From Taibaiella sp041660405 (lineage in GTDB: Bacteria; Bacteroidota; Bacteroidia; Chitinophagales; Chitinophagaceae), in contig JBAZWL010000025.1 in the NCBI GenBank assembly GCA_041660405.1, positions 6,104 to 70,103 of the forward strand: DNA of 64,000 bases, written 5' to 3'. Positions 27,009 through 36,194 of this stretch are shown here, one piece after another. Under the pieces are notes generated by a model. It did not search any database, had not been told where the DNA came from, and saw only the letters and a program-made list of their open reading frames with translations. The position numbers were made by a program, and so were the translations under genes. Within the stretch, counting starts at the first letter, position 1; every line of letters begins with the position of its first letter.

Positions 27009-27920
27009 ATGCAACAACAATCCAACATCAATCTCATTAAAAGTATATCGCAACTGGTGCGAGTATTGGGATTTCCTGCGCCATTGCACCCGTTGATTGC
27101 ATTGGTTGATTACAATAATGTTTCGATTGAGATGTTTCCAAAAGGGCAAAAAGTAAGTCTTGATTTTTACAAAATTTCCTTTAAGCCTACATTCACAGGA
27201 CAAATAAAATACGGGCAAGGCTATTACGATTTTGAAGAAGGTGGATTAGCATTTTTGAAGCCAAAACAAATCGTTTTTTCACCCGAAGAAGCAGAAAGCT
27301 ATGAAGGGATCGCTTTGTATTTCCATCTGGACTTTATCCGAAATTATCCGTTAGGAAAGACAATAAATCAGTATGGATTTTTCTCTTACGATGTTTCAGA
27401 AGCCTTATTTTTATCGGCAAAAGAAAAAGAAGTTATAGCCAATTTATTTGCCTCAATAGCCAATGAATTACACAACAATATTGACAGTTTCAGTCAGGAT
27501 GTTTTGGTGTCGCAAATAGAATTGTTATTGAATTACAGCAACCGTTTTTACAATAGGCAATTTATTACGAGGAAAGCAATCAATCACGACATCGTAACTT
27601 CTTTGGACAAACTTTTAAACAGCTATTTTGAAGAAAACAGTCTGAAAAACGGTTTGCCATCCGTGAAATATATCAGCACAGAATTAAAGCTATCGCAACG
27701 CTATTTGAGTGATATGTTGAGTTCATTGACAGGACTAAACACACAACAATACATTCAGAGCGCCATCATAGAAAAAGCCAAAGAAAAATTATCAACAACA
27801 AATCTATCCATTTCGGAAATTGCTTATGAATTGGGCTTTGAACATTCACAATCATTCAGCAAACTTTTCAAGACAAAGACAAACGTTTCGCCTTTGGAGT
27901 TCAGACAGTCGTTTAATTAA
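27009..27920 (+). CDS. AraC-family transcriptional regulator
   Basis: 303 residues. The N-terminal effector region (about 1-170) has cupin-like strands (YYDFEEGGLAFLKPKQIVF). The C-terminal ~100 residues form the double helix-turn-helix: VKYISTELKLSQRYLSDMLS and LSISEIAYELGFEHSQSFSKLFKT, the latter typical of AraC. It is cotranscribed with the AKR and SDR genes and probably controls its own operon. Confidence 0.92.
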   Translation: MQQQSNINLIKSISQLVRVLGFPAPLHPLIALVDYNNVSIEMFPKGQKVSLDFYKISFKPTFTGQIKYGQGYYDFEEGGLAFLKPKQIVFSPEEAESYEGIALYFHLDFIRNYPLGKTINQYGFFSYDVSEALFLSAKEKEVIANLFASIANELHNNIDSFSQDVLVSQIELLLNYSNRFYNRQFITRKAINHDIVTSLDKLLNSYFEENSLKNGLPSVKYISTELKLSQRYLSDMLSSLTGLNTQQYIQSAIIEKAKEKLSTTNLSISEIAYELGFEHSQSFSKLFKTKTNVSPLEFRQSFN

Positions 27921-27949
27921 AAGACGAGCGACAAGCAGACTACTAAAAG

Positions 27950-28070
27950 CCACTTGCCACTAACAAGGGTTTGGTGTCAGGCGGGTTGTCGTTCTTCCGT
28001 ATGGAAGTTTTTACAAAAAATACCGCCCGAAAGCCAAGCCCAAAGCCTTTGGCAGCAAGGCTAAAAAATC
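27950..28070. repeat. Imperfect long inverted repeat (attC-like or MITE-like)
   Basis: A GC-richer non-coding stretch whose two arms (TTGCCACTAACAAGGG... and ...CCAAGCCCAAAGCC...GCAAGG) pair imperfectly over about 35 nt, with GGCGGG facing CCGCCC. It separates the AraC gene from an unrelated broken gene. A similar kind of structure occurs at 50900-51080. It could be a cassette recombination site, a MITE or a structured RNA. Confidence 0.5.
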
Positions 28071-28079
28071 CTACAGGGA

Positions 28080-28625
28080 CTAACACTTGAAAAAATCATC
28101 GCATTCGGGCTGCACCAAGAACCATTGTTTTTGCAAAAGTATCGAAGCGAAGTCAGGTGTTACATCAAACATGGAACGCCAAAGTTCTCTCGCAGAAACA
28201 CCATCATCTTCATAGTCAAGGTTGATTTCCTTTAGCCAATTATTTAAACCGTCAACAAGTTGTTTATTTATATTTCCAGCCTGATTTAACGAGCTTTTTG
28301 TCCTGCTATTTTGCAGTCCCAAAAACAATGCAATGATACTTTTTTCATCTTCGAAGAGCATTTACAGCGTTTTTTCTTCTGACACACGCTTGATTATCGG
28401 GGCAGTAGCAGATTCAACTTTTGATAGCAAGTATTCCCAACTTACTTCTTTCTGACCTTCAACCGCATCGTAGAAATATCTTTCAGTTGCGACTTTGCTA
28501 ATGCTCAGTTCTCCTGATTTCTTCCACACTTTATCATAGCACCAAATAGTATTTTCGTCACTACTACTAAAATGCTTTAGCAAAAACCTTGGCACATAAT
28601 ACTGGTTCGTTACATGTCCTTCCAT
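28080..28625 (-). pseudogene. DUF4238-like gene broken by an in-frame stop
   Basis: Two consecutive pieces in the same frame: MEGHVTNQYYVPRFLLKHFS to EEKTL, a TAA at 28364-28362, then MLFEDEKSIIALFLGLQNSR onward. The start matches the DUF4238 N-terminus (xQYYVPRFLLKHF...NTIWCYDK). Joined, they give about 180 residues, well short of the 250-300 usual for the family, so the 3' end is also missing. Readthrough is possible but unlikely. The function of DUF4238 is not established; members are frequent on mobile elements. A second decayed member lies at 44421-44949. Confidence 0.75.
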
Positions 28626-28806
28626 GTGATTTTATTTTTTTGAGGGGGATTTTCTTTGAGCACTAAGATTAAAGGTCTGGCCATTCGAAAGCCTATACGA
28701 CTATCACTCTGTTCAAATTTATGTCCAATGTACTTCTTTAAATTAACCTGTCTAAATTGCGAATTACGTTTATTTTCGAGTGCCCGAGTCTGATGATAGA
28801 CAGAGT

Positions 28807-30093
28807 TTATAGGCCGTTCGATTGCCCTTTCTTTTTCTTTTTTCGTCGCTTTCGCCACTGGAAAGGCAGGTCATTGCCACTGTATTCTGGTTGCATCAAC
28901 GCTTCCAGAATACTTTTTCCATTGTCACCCGTTGCTATTGAGCCTGCATCACTGCCTGTAAATTGACCTTGTTGTGTCATTATTTTTTTATCCGTTGTTA
29001 CATTTTTTTGTTCTGCTGGCACCTGTTTTATTGGCTGTGGAACCTGTTTGCAGCGTTCCAATATCCCTGCGGCACTATACTGCTTGCCCAGATCACTGCC
29101 GTTCCAAACGCATTTTTTTATATGGTCTACAAAGGTGATTCCATATATACGACCTTCGTCATTCTGTCTTAAAATCGTGTCAAAACCTTTCTTGCGGAGT
29201 TCGCTGATCATGTCCTGAAGTGTTGTCTGGTGGCCATGTAGCAGAGCAAAATCAATGGCCGATTTAAGCCTGGACTTATCCGGTTGACGAAGCGCATCGT
29301 TAATTTTGAAACGGTCTTCAAGGTATTTTAAAGTAGGCTTGTTGTAGAACAAACTGGCTTTGATAGGTACGCCGATCGGCTGCTTGTTCTCATCAAGAAT
29401 ACGGTACACCAGCCCTTTGTTTTTGTATGTTCTGGAATCCTCGCTACCTCTTTCCGCATGGACGTTGTATAGGTTCAGCACGGCATTCAGTTCGGGCAAT
29501 GAGGCATATCTATACGTACCTAAAATAGTATCCAGTACATTGGTGATCGCCCGTTTCGTTTCCGTTTTTCCATATTTTACCTTCGATGCGCTTACTGCTT
29601 TCGTCTTGAACAGTTCCTTTTTGTGGTCTTCTGCTTTAACCAGTCCATGCTTCATTTCGATCTCTTTCCGCGCCCGCTCAGACTGGTTTTTACCGATGTT
29701 GTTCATATCGATCCGGCTGCCGTCCGGCCTGATTTTTACCGTGGCGATATGTACGTGCACATGCCCTGCATCATAGTGTTGATAGACCAGGTAGGGCTGT
29801 TTTCCAAAGCCGATTTTGTCCATATATTCGCTGGCAATCTCCCTTAATTTATCGTGCGAAAGGTTTTCGCCGGGGGCAAAATTCAAGGAGATATGTACGC
29901 TGTTTGTCTTTACATCCGGGTTCTTTTCAGCTGTGCGCAGCAGCATGTTCAGCCGGTGGTGCTCGCTCATGTCTGCCAGTGCCATCGGGTAATTTTCAGC
30001 CATGATACAATCGGCCACACCATCTTTTACCTTGTTGTCGTTGTAATAAAAAGTGTGGCGGATAGAACTGCCGGTCTTTATGATTGCAACCAT
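28807..30093 (-). CDS. Relaxase / mobilization nuclease
   Basis: 428 residues. The relaxase N-domain has the metal-binding His cluster in HYDAGHVHVHIATV (HxHxH), preceded by YLVYQHYD. The N-terminal MVAIIKTGSSIRHTFYYNDN with a Tyr-rich start and LNMLLRTAEKNPDVKTNSVH fits the MobA/MobB relaxases of Bacteroidota mobilizable elements. The C-terminus ends in a basic KRRKKKKKGQS tail. It nicks oriT and pilots the strand through a conjugation pore supplied by another element. It overlaps mobC by 16 bp. The -strand orientation places oriT to the right, at 30480-30620. Confidence 0.93.
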   Translation of the reverse strand: MVAIIKTGSSIRHTFYYNDNKVKDGVADCIMAENYPMALADMSEHHRLNMLLRTAEKNPDVKTNSVHISLNFAPGENLSHDKLREIASEYMDKIGFGKQPYLVYQHYDAGHVHVHIATVKIRPDGSRIDMNNIGKNQSERARKEIEMKHGLVKAEDHKKELFKTKAVSASKVKYGKTETKRAITNVLDTILGTYRYASLPELNAVLNLYNVHAERGSEDSRTYKNKGLVYRILDENKQPIGVPIKASLFYNKPTLKYLEDRFKINDALRQPDKSRLKSAIDFALLHGHQTTLQDMISELRKKGFDTILRQNDEGRIYGITFVDHIKKCVWNGSDLGKQYSAAGILERCKQVPQPIKQVPAEQKNVTTDKKIMTQQGQFTGSDAGSIATGDNGKSILEALMQPEYSGNDLPFQWRKRRKKKKKGQSNGL

Positions 30094-30473
30094 AATTCGG
30101 CAGTTTTAGAGATGAAAGATTTGATTTCTGCAATCTCCTTCAACATCTTTTCCTGTTCGTACTTATGAACGATCAGCCACGTACCGACCTGTTCAAAATT
30201 CCGGTAGCTGTGCAGTTTTTTTACTGCCTGGTTATAGTTGTTGGCAGTGCCGTTCAGATCGCTTTGCAGCCGTGTGAGCACTTGAATAATTTCCTCCAGC
30301 GATTCATTCCGGTAGGTTTTGACCATCGGTTCTTTCAGGATAATCTTGCGCAGGTAGCCGCTTAGTTTGCGCTCGGTAGTCTTTGAAAACAGCTTCATGA
30401 CCTTGTCATGGTCTGCTTTACTGATACGGATATTGAGCACCTCCGTAAGGTTGTTGTTCTTTTCTCTCATCAC
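30078..30473 (-). CDS. mobC: MobC-like relaxosome accessory protein
   Basis: 131 residues. A ribbon-helix-helix-like start (NLTEVLNIRISKADHDKVMK) is followed by KTTERKLSGYLRKIILKEPM, and then a helical region LNGTANNYNQAVKKLHSY typical of MobC (the LNxxxxNxNQ motif). MobC binds oriT and helps the relaxase open the strands. It is first in a two-gene unit, overlapping the relaxase start. Confidence 0.92.
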   Translation of the reverse strand: MMREKNNNLTEVLNIRISKADHDKVMKLFSKTTERKLSGYLRKIILKEPMVKTYRNESLEEIIQVLTRLQSDLNGTANNYNQAVKKLHSYRNFEQVGTWLIVHKYEQEKMLKEIAEIKSFISKTAELWLQS

Positions 30474-30512
30474 AAATCATTTTCACATTTGAACAATACT
30501 ATCTAAAATCAG

Positions 30513-30598
30513 CCGCCCCGACTTCGGAGGGAATGCGGCACCCAAAAATCGTTTGTCATACAAACGGACATCTTGCAGTTTTCGGGAGACCGGAAAAT
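30513..30598. other. Candidate oriT region
   Basis: Upstream of mobC lie three stacked inverted repeats: GCCGC/GCGGC with an inner CCC/GGG (30513-30540), CGTTTGT/ACAAACG with a 3-nt loop (30551-30567), and TTTTCGG/CCGGAAAA (30580-30598). Position and hairpin cluster are what one expects for a relaxase target; no nic site can be named. Confidence 0.55.
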
Positions 30599-31007
30599 CC
30601 CCCTGCTTTTTGAAATGGCTGTGAAGATATGAAAGCGGAACAAAATATCAGCGGCATGTTCAAATTTAGAACAGGTGCTAAAAACAAGTCCTAGCCTGCG
30701 TTATGCAAGTATTCCGGCATTTTTTTTAGCGGCATCGTGAGCCTATTAGTACGCTGTATAAAAATGATATTGAGAATTAAAAGCAGACTGGAATACTTCT
30801 TATGTTTCGGCTCCGGTGCATGTGGTAATGGCTCCATGGTTCCCTTGATAGGAATGTATTTATTACTGTTTCTTTTTTTGTAAAAATAATTTCCCCAGCC
30901 CCCTGACGGTGGCTGTTTTTTTGCTGTTACTATTGTCTGTCTGTTATGCTGAATCGTGTTTTCATTTTATGCTGATTGTTTCGTAATAAAGCGGCCACGG
31001 CTGACGC

Positions 31008-31085
31008 TTGCCGGGCAACAAACGTGGAATAAAGCGGACTGACGAAGGAAGGAGCATTTATGCCGCGAAAGTTGTTGTCCGGCAA
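31008..31085. repeat. Inverted repeat in non-coding stretch
   Basis: TTGCCGGGCAACAA at 31008-31021 faces TTGTTGTCCGGCAA at 31072-31085 (one mismatch) across 50 nt. The surrounding 30599-31384 has no gene I can support; it seems to hold degraded sequence between the mobilization module and the LytTR gene. Confidence 0.6.
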
Positions 31086-31384
31086 TGAGCGGAAGCCGTA
31101 GCTTTTGGAGAAATAATCAGAATAAAATTGCTGGCGGCAATAACAACAGCATTGATAATAATGACAGGTCAAACCTGAAAAATGATGAGCAATTAACGCG
31201 AACAGAGTTTTTAAAGCAAGCTGCAAAAAGCAAGCGGTGTAACCGTGTTTATTCCACCTTTTCCATTCATCGGTGAAGCAGGCTGGAATGACTGAATGCA
31301 AAGTAAATAATGGTAACATGATTATGCTACTAAGAACGGAATTGATTATCTTGTAGCATTCATACATATTCCCGCTCAGTGTCT

Positions 31385-32245
31385 ATGGAAAGCCTTGCAC
31401 ACCTCCCGCGCGTCCGATATAATGACTTTTATTTCCGCCTGATTGTCTCAGTCATTGGCGCACACTTTGTCGTCATGTTCGGCGAGAAAATCTCCCTCTT
31501 CCAGGCGATCCTGATGCCTGCTTATTATATCGCTTTGGGCGGTAGTGCTATCATCGCTTTTTTGCTTATCAATACTATATGGGCAATCACGGTCTGGCTC
31601 GACAAGCGCTACGATTGGTACGAACAGCCTTATCTGCGGAGTGCCTATCAATTATTGGTTGGTATTGTACTGACCTCGCTGCTGGCCTTTATACTGGCAG
31701 CCCTGTATTTTTATATCAGGGGACAGAATATCCTGGATACGCTCTACCTGCAATTTGATTACCCCGTCATCATATTGCTGCTCATCTTACTGAACAGTTA
31801 TTATATCATCCATTATTTTGTAAAGGTCTTCCATACGAGGTATGAAAATATTGATTCACCGGAATTGGAAGCAACCAGGCCAATACAAATTCCGAACGAA
31901 GAAAGATCGGCAACCGCTTTCTCTTATACACATCCCGGCTTTCCAGTCCCAGCCGATAGTATTGGGTATATAAGTCTTGAACCCGCTGGTCTTTACCTAT
32001 ACACTTTTGAAGGGACACGCCGCGCACTGGAGCTGTCTGTTCACCAGGTCATGGAGTCCCTTGACCACAAAGGGTTTTATCAGGTCAACCGACAGATGAT
32101 TATCAGCTTTGAAGTAATACGTCAGATCAAACCTTACACAAGGGGAAGTGTGGAAGTGATATTTGTCCAGCCACTCGACAAATCTGTAATTGTCAGCCGA
32201 CGGAGGGCGAGGGATTTTAAAAAATGGTTTAACAGGGACAGGTAG
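31385..32245 (+). CDS. Membrane-anchored LytTR-domain regulator
   Basis: 286 residues from the ATG at 31385; a GTG two codons earlier is possible. Four hydrophobic segments (about 20-35, 45-75, 90-120, 130-150) are followed by a cytosolic linker and a C-terminal LytTR DNA-binding domain (FYQVNRQMIISFEVIRQIK ... VIVSRRRARDFKKWF). This makes a one-component membrane-bound transcription factor without a receiver domain. It lies upstream of the RHS genes but about 700 bp away, so control of them is only a guess. A frameshifted partial copy is at 24262-24605. Confidence 0.85.
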   Translation: MESLAHLPRVRYNDFYFRLIVSVIGAHFVVMFGEKISLFQAILMPAYYIALGGSAIIAFLLINTIWAITVWLDKRYDWYEQPYLRSAYQLLVGIVLTSLLAFILAALYFYIRGQNILDTLYLQFDYPVIILLLILLNSYYIIHYFVKVFHTRYENIDSPELEATRPIQIPNEERSATAFSYTHPGFPVPADSIGYISLEPAGLYLYTFEGTRRALELSVHQVMESLDHKGFYQVNRQMIISFEVIRQIKPYTRGSVEVIFVQPLDKSVIVSRRRARDFKKWFNRDR

Positions 32246-32946
32246 TAATTCGTTGTCCACCGTTTATGCATACCCGTTCAACGGAAAAAGGGGTTATCTG
32301 AGCGGGCACTTTAGCCCGTTCACGTGATTTACTTGGTGATCTAACTGTAACTAAAGCCCGCTCACAAAAAATAAAATTCTTCATTTGGAAACTATACTTT
32401 GATACCATTAAATTTGGAAGGCATACCAATGCAATCCAGAAAGAAAAGATACATGCCTTAAATAGGGCTTCATTTACTGGTTCTGAATTATAGAATAAAC
32501 TCCTAAATATTTTTTGTATTGTTAAAAATAACCTATACGTTTGCCCTCCGTTAATAAAAAGTTATGAAGGAATAAGCACCAGGGCATTTGCCGACTGGAA
32601 GGTGATCTATGGCTTTGGCGCACAGGTAGGCTATGAAAGGATTTAAGATCAGCTAACCGTACATATCTGCCAGAACAAATTGCGAATAACAATCCGCAAA
32701 CTGATAACGTAATCAAAGAAGATTCGGCGGCCAGCAGCAAGCCACCTATGTTGGTATTATGAAACGTTACCGGATCAATAGCAATCGGAGCGGAATTTTC
32801 CTTGCAGGTTACATTTTTTGTCGCAGCAGGAAGGATTAAGAAGTCCGTGGATGCTACGGCTTGGATGGGAGCGGTAAATTGGATTGCGCCGTGCTTTGGC
32901 GGAGCCTCGAACTTATTTTGTGATTAAATGATATAAACTGTTTACA
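32246..32946. other. Non-coding stretch with gene scraps
   Basis: No complete gene. At about 32575-32645 a frame reads TRAFADWKVIYGFGAQVGYE before a stop, resembling the last strand of an outer-membrane barrel. Another open stretch ends at about 32925 without a plausible start. It is presumably debris plus the promoter of the RHS genes. Confidence 0.4.
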
Positions 32947-35900
32947 ATGAAAAAAATAACGCTCACCCTAACAGGCCTGTTGACAATGACTATGGCGATG
33001 GGCCAGCCGGTGGAACTGCAATTAAAGCCTGAACAAATTACAGGCCCAATGACCTACCACTCACCAGAAGTGGCAAGCCTTGGAAAATTTGCCATGAGTG
33101 CCCCTAATTTGTCGAATGGGCAGGTTCAACATAATATACCGCTGTTTACTGTATCGGAAAATGGTATTCAATATCCCGTTGCATTAAACTATGGTTTTTC
33201 CGGTTTTAAACCAAGAGAAAGGCCCAATGCAGCCGGAATGGGGTGGTCTGTTTCCGAGGGTAGTATTCTGAGAATTGTCAAGGGATTGCCTGATGAGAAT
33301 GCCAAAAAAAAATACGAAGAATTCGATTACAATAACCCTCTTCCCGGAGAGCCTGTCTCTGTTCAACTGGACTATGCTTTACCAAATGTTAATTATGATC
33401 TGGCAGCTAACAGGGTTTTAAACAAGATGTATGATCCACAGCCGGACGAATATATCTATAATTTCAACGGCTACTCTGGCAGGTTTATTTGGGTGGATGG
33501 CGGAGCGATCATGTATCCACATGCCGATATTAAAATCAGCCAGTACACGAATCCGGCCTTCAACGGTCCTTTCTTTAAAATTGAAACTCCCGATGGGATA
33601 GAATATCATTTCCGGGCCCTGGATGAGACCTACAATCAGCACCATTGGAATGCACAACTGGAAGGTTATACAGATGAATTCTTTCCTACCAGCTGCGGGG
33701 ATATCCAGTCTACGCTGCCGTATACAGACCGTCCCATGTTCACAGCATGGAGGATCATAAAGGTTGAGAATGTAAACACGAAAGCGCAGGTGACTTTTGA
33801 GTATGACTTTTACCTGGAAGAAAAGCACTTTGAAGGAAACGATTGCAGCAGTGTCACTTTCTATACAAATGGGACTTATGATCCTGATGATGGTTTTGGT
33901 TATATGACGCCTATTATTGATCCTCATCCTGGTTATCTTACAACCAAAAATTATTATCTTAAGAAAATTACCACTGCAAACAAAACATGGCAATACAAGT
34001 ATAAACCGCGAGCAGATTTTCCTGCCATTCCAGGGCTAGACTCCATAAAAATGTTCAGCAATCTTGATCTGAATCAGCCTCTTTTTGCGGTAAACTTCGA
34101 TTATTATACACCCGGATCCGTCCATTTCCTGAAAAACTTGTCTATTTATGGAAATGGAGAGGAAAAAACCTACCAATTTACATATAATAGTACCAATGTA
34201 ACCAGTCCTGCAGACAATGGTATAGACCACTGGGGCTATGCGAACGGCAAACAAAACCAAACATTGGTACCCCGCAGCGAATGGATTACTTTGGCCGAAA
34301 GTTCAGGTGCGTTTAGTTTAATTTCATCGTATGATCCATTTATATGGGCAGATCGTACTCCGGATTTCAACTTTGCCAAAAATGCCGCATTGAAAGAAAT
34401 CACATACCCTACAGGTGGAAAAAGCACTATCACATATGAGAGTGCAGGAGGCCGGGGTATCAGGGTGAAAACTGTTTCCGATTATGATCAGTTTAGCAAT
34501 ACTACGAACAGCAAACATTATAGTTACTTTCCTGACAACTTAATCGAAGCTCCGATGTATTTTAATAACGAATACCGCACAATGCTTTTCAATGATTATT
34601 GCCCGTCAACAGTGGCAAATCCCAACGGGTTTTATGCCAGACGTTACATGACATTTACAGCAACATCGAATTCGACACTTGACTTTTTTGATCAGAACCA
34701 GAACTTTTATTCGAACGTTGTCGAATATTTAGGTTCTCCTTCCGGTTCTTTTGGAAAGAATGAATATAATTTCATCAAAGACTTTCTAACAGGCTCGCCG
34801 CTCCTTACGAGTCAAACCTCATTCGACAATAACAATAACATTGTTAAAAAGATAGTCAATACATATCAAAAGGTAAAATTGCGAACGATCCACTTTTGGG
34901 GGAATCCGAACCTGCTTCAGCCACCTATAACGCAAGCTTGTGCTACTGATATACATGCTGGCGGGGAGCATTGCGATGGGCACGATCCCTACTATCAATT
35001 TTCTCTGGCCCGGATCGAAGGGCTGAGCATGTCCCAGGAACAAATGGAAATAAACTGGTACAAGAAAACGCAGACCCAAGAAACCGATTATTCGGCAGGT
35101 AATGCAGGTAGTCTTGAAAATATCACCAAATGCTTTTATCAGCCGGTTATCAGTTCTTATCCAAAATACTTAATGCCAAACAAGATTGAAAAATACCTGT
35201 CTAACGGAGATATCGAAGAGTTAAGGACCTACTTTGTCAATGATCCTTATCCTGTTTCGCCGGGAGTCTCGCTTCTTGGTCCTATGCAAATGTGGCAGGA
35301 AGGAAATGCTAATTACAAACATATGACAGCCTTTCCCATGAAGATGATAAAGTCACTTAATGGTACAAAAAAGGAAGAGCTCAACTATGAGTATGTTTAT
35401 AATAGTTCAACGGATGAGGTAAACCTTTTCAAAAGCACATACAATGTCGGAAACGAAGTTGCAAAAACAGCCACATTTGGCTATGCAAAAGGAGACCGTG
35501 TGAATGCTGTTGAAGAGCTAGGTATTAAGAGTGTTCTATTAAGAGACTACAATCAGCAGTTTGTAACCAGCAGGATATCAAATGCAAGTGCAACAAATGT
35601 TGCCTATATTGGATTTGAGGGCCAATACCAGAATTTAGGTGTTGCCGATGAAAACAAGGGCAATTGGGACTTTGATAAAAATCTGATTGTTACCAGTACC
35701 CCCCTATCAGGAAAAAGGGCTATTGCCCTGGCACCTGGGGGCTCCAAAATAGAGAGTCTGTATCCACTGGAGGCAGGTAAGAAATATACATTGACTTTCT
35801 GGACCTGGTCATCAGGGTGCCAGGTTAAAAATGGTACAAGTGTTTTAACGCCTGCTATTCCTATAAAGACCTTAAATGGTGGATGGCAGCTCAATTCGTA

Positions 35901-36168
35901 TACAGTGACAGGCAACGGCTCAAAAATATCGATCTCTACGAGCCCTTCAGCCGGTTCAACAGTTTATTTTGACGAAGTGAGATTGATGCCTGAAACGGCT
36001 TCTATGGAGTCATACTCGTACGATTGGTTAGGGAATGTCACATCGAGGTGCGACAATAGAAATGTGCTTTCCTTCTACTCGTATGATTCATTTGGCAGGC
36101 TTGAGTACGTTAAAGATGAGTGGGATAACATTATTGAGAAAAGCGAATACAAACTTCAACAGCCCTAA
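32947..36168 (+). CDS. Large secreted RHS/YD-like scaffold protein
   Basis: 1073 residues with a signal peptide (MKKITLTLTGLLTMTMAMGQ). The N-terminal ~300 residues resemble the SpvB/TcB-like entry region seen before RHS repeats (GFKPRERPNAAGMGWSVSEG; DEYIYNFNGYSGRFIW). The middle has a carbohydrate-binding-like beta sandwich (KKYTLTFWTWSSG). The end has two YD repeats (YDWLGNVTSR; YDSFGRLEYVKDEWDN). There is no RHS core or toxin tip of its own. The next gene starts 26 bp later and supplies them, so the two proteins probably act as one split RHS machine at the cell surface. Confidence 0.82.
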   Translation: MKKITLTLTGLLTMTMAMGQPVELQLKPEQITGPMTYHSPEVASLGKFAMSAPNLSNGQVQHNIPLFTVSENGIQYPVALNYGFSGFKPRERPNAAGMGWSVSEGSILRIVKGLPDENAKKKYEEFDYNNPLPGEPVSVQLDYALPNVNYDLAANRVLNKMYDPQPDEYIYNFNGYSGRFIWVDGGAIMYPHADIKISQYTNPAFNGPFFKIETPDGIEYHFRALDETYNQHHWNAQLEGYTDEFFPTSCGDIQSTLPYTDRPMFTAWRIIKVENVNTKAQVTFEYDFYLEEKHFEGNDCSSVTFYTNGTYDPDDGFGYMTPIIDPHPGYLTTKNYYLKKITTANKTWQYKYKPRADFPAIPGLDSIKMFSNLDLNQPLFAVNFDYYTPGSVHFLKNLSIYGNGEEKTYQFTYNSTNVTSPADNGIDHWGYANGKQNQTLVPRSEWITLAESSGAFSLISSYDPFIWADRTPDFNFAKNAALKEITYPTGGKSTITYESAGGRGIRVKTVSDYDQFSNTTNSKHYSYFPDNLIEAPMYFNNEYRTMLFNDYCPSTVANPNGFYARRYMTFTATSNSTLDFFDQNQNFYSNVVEYLGSPSGSFGKNEYNFIKDFLTGSPLLTSQTSFDNNNNIVKKIVNTYQKVKLRTIHFWGNPNLLQPPITQACATDIHAGGEHCDGHDPYYQFSLARIEGLSMSQEQMEINWYKKTQTQETDYSAGNAGSLENITKCFYQPVISSYPKYLMPNKIEKYLSNGDIEELRTYFVNDPYPVSPGVSLLGPMQMWQEGNANYKHMTAFPMKMIKSLNGTKKEELNYEYVYNSSTDEVNLFKSTYNVGNEVAKTATFGYAKGDRVNAVEELGIKSVLLRDYNQQFVTSRISNASATNVAYIGFEGQYQNLGVADENKGNWDFDKNLIVTSTPLSGKRAIALAPGGSKIESLYPLEAGKKYTLTFWTWSSGCQVKNGTSVLTPAIPIKTLNGGWQLNSYTVTGNGSKISISTSPSAGSTVYFDEVRLMPETASMESYSYDWLGNVTSRCDNRNVLSFYSYDSFGRLEYVKDEWDNIIEKSEYKLQQP

Positions 36169-36194
36169 CCCTAACCTTAAAAAGCTTTTTAAAA

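Noticed and set aside
30930..31367. 145-codon open frame on the - strand upstream of the LytTR gene
   Set aside because: Cys- and His-rich random-looking composition, spans an inverted repeat, no start context; treated as non-coding.
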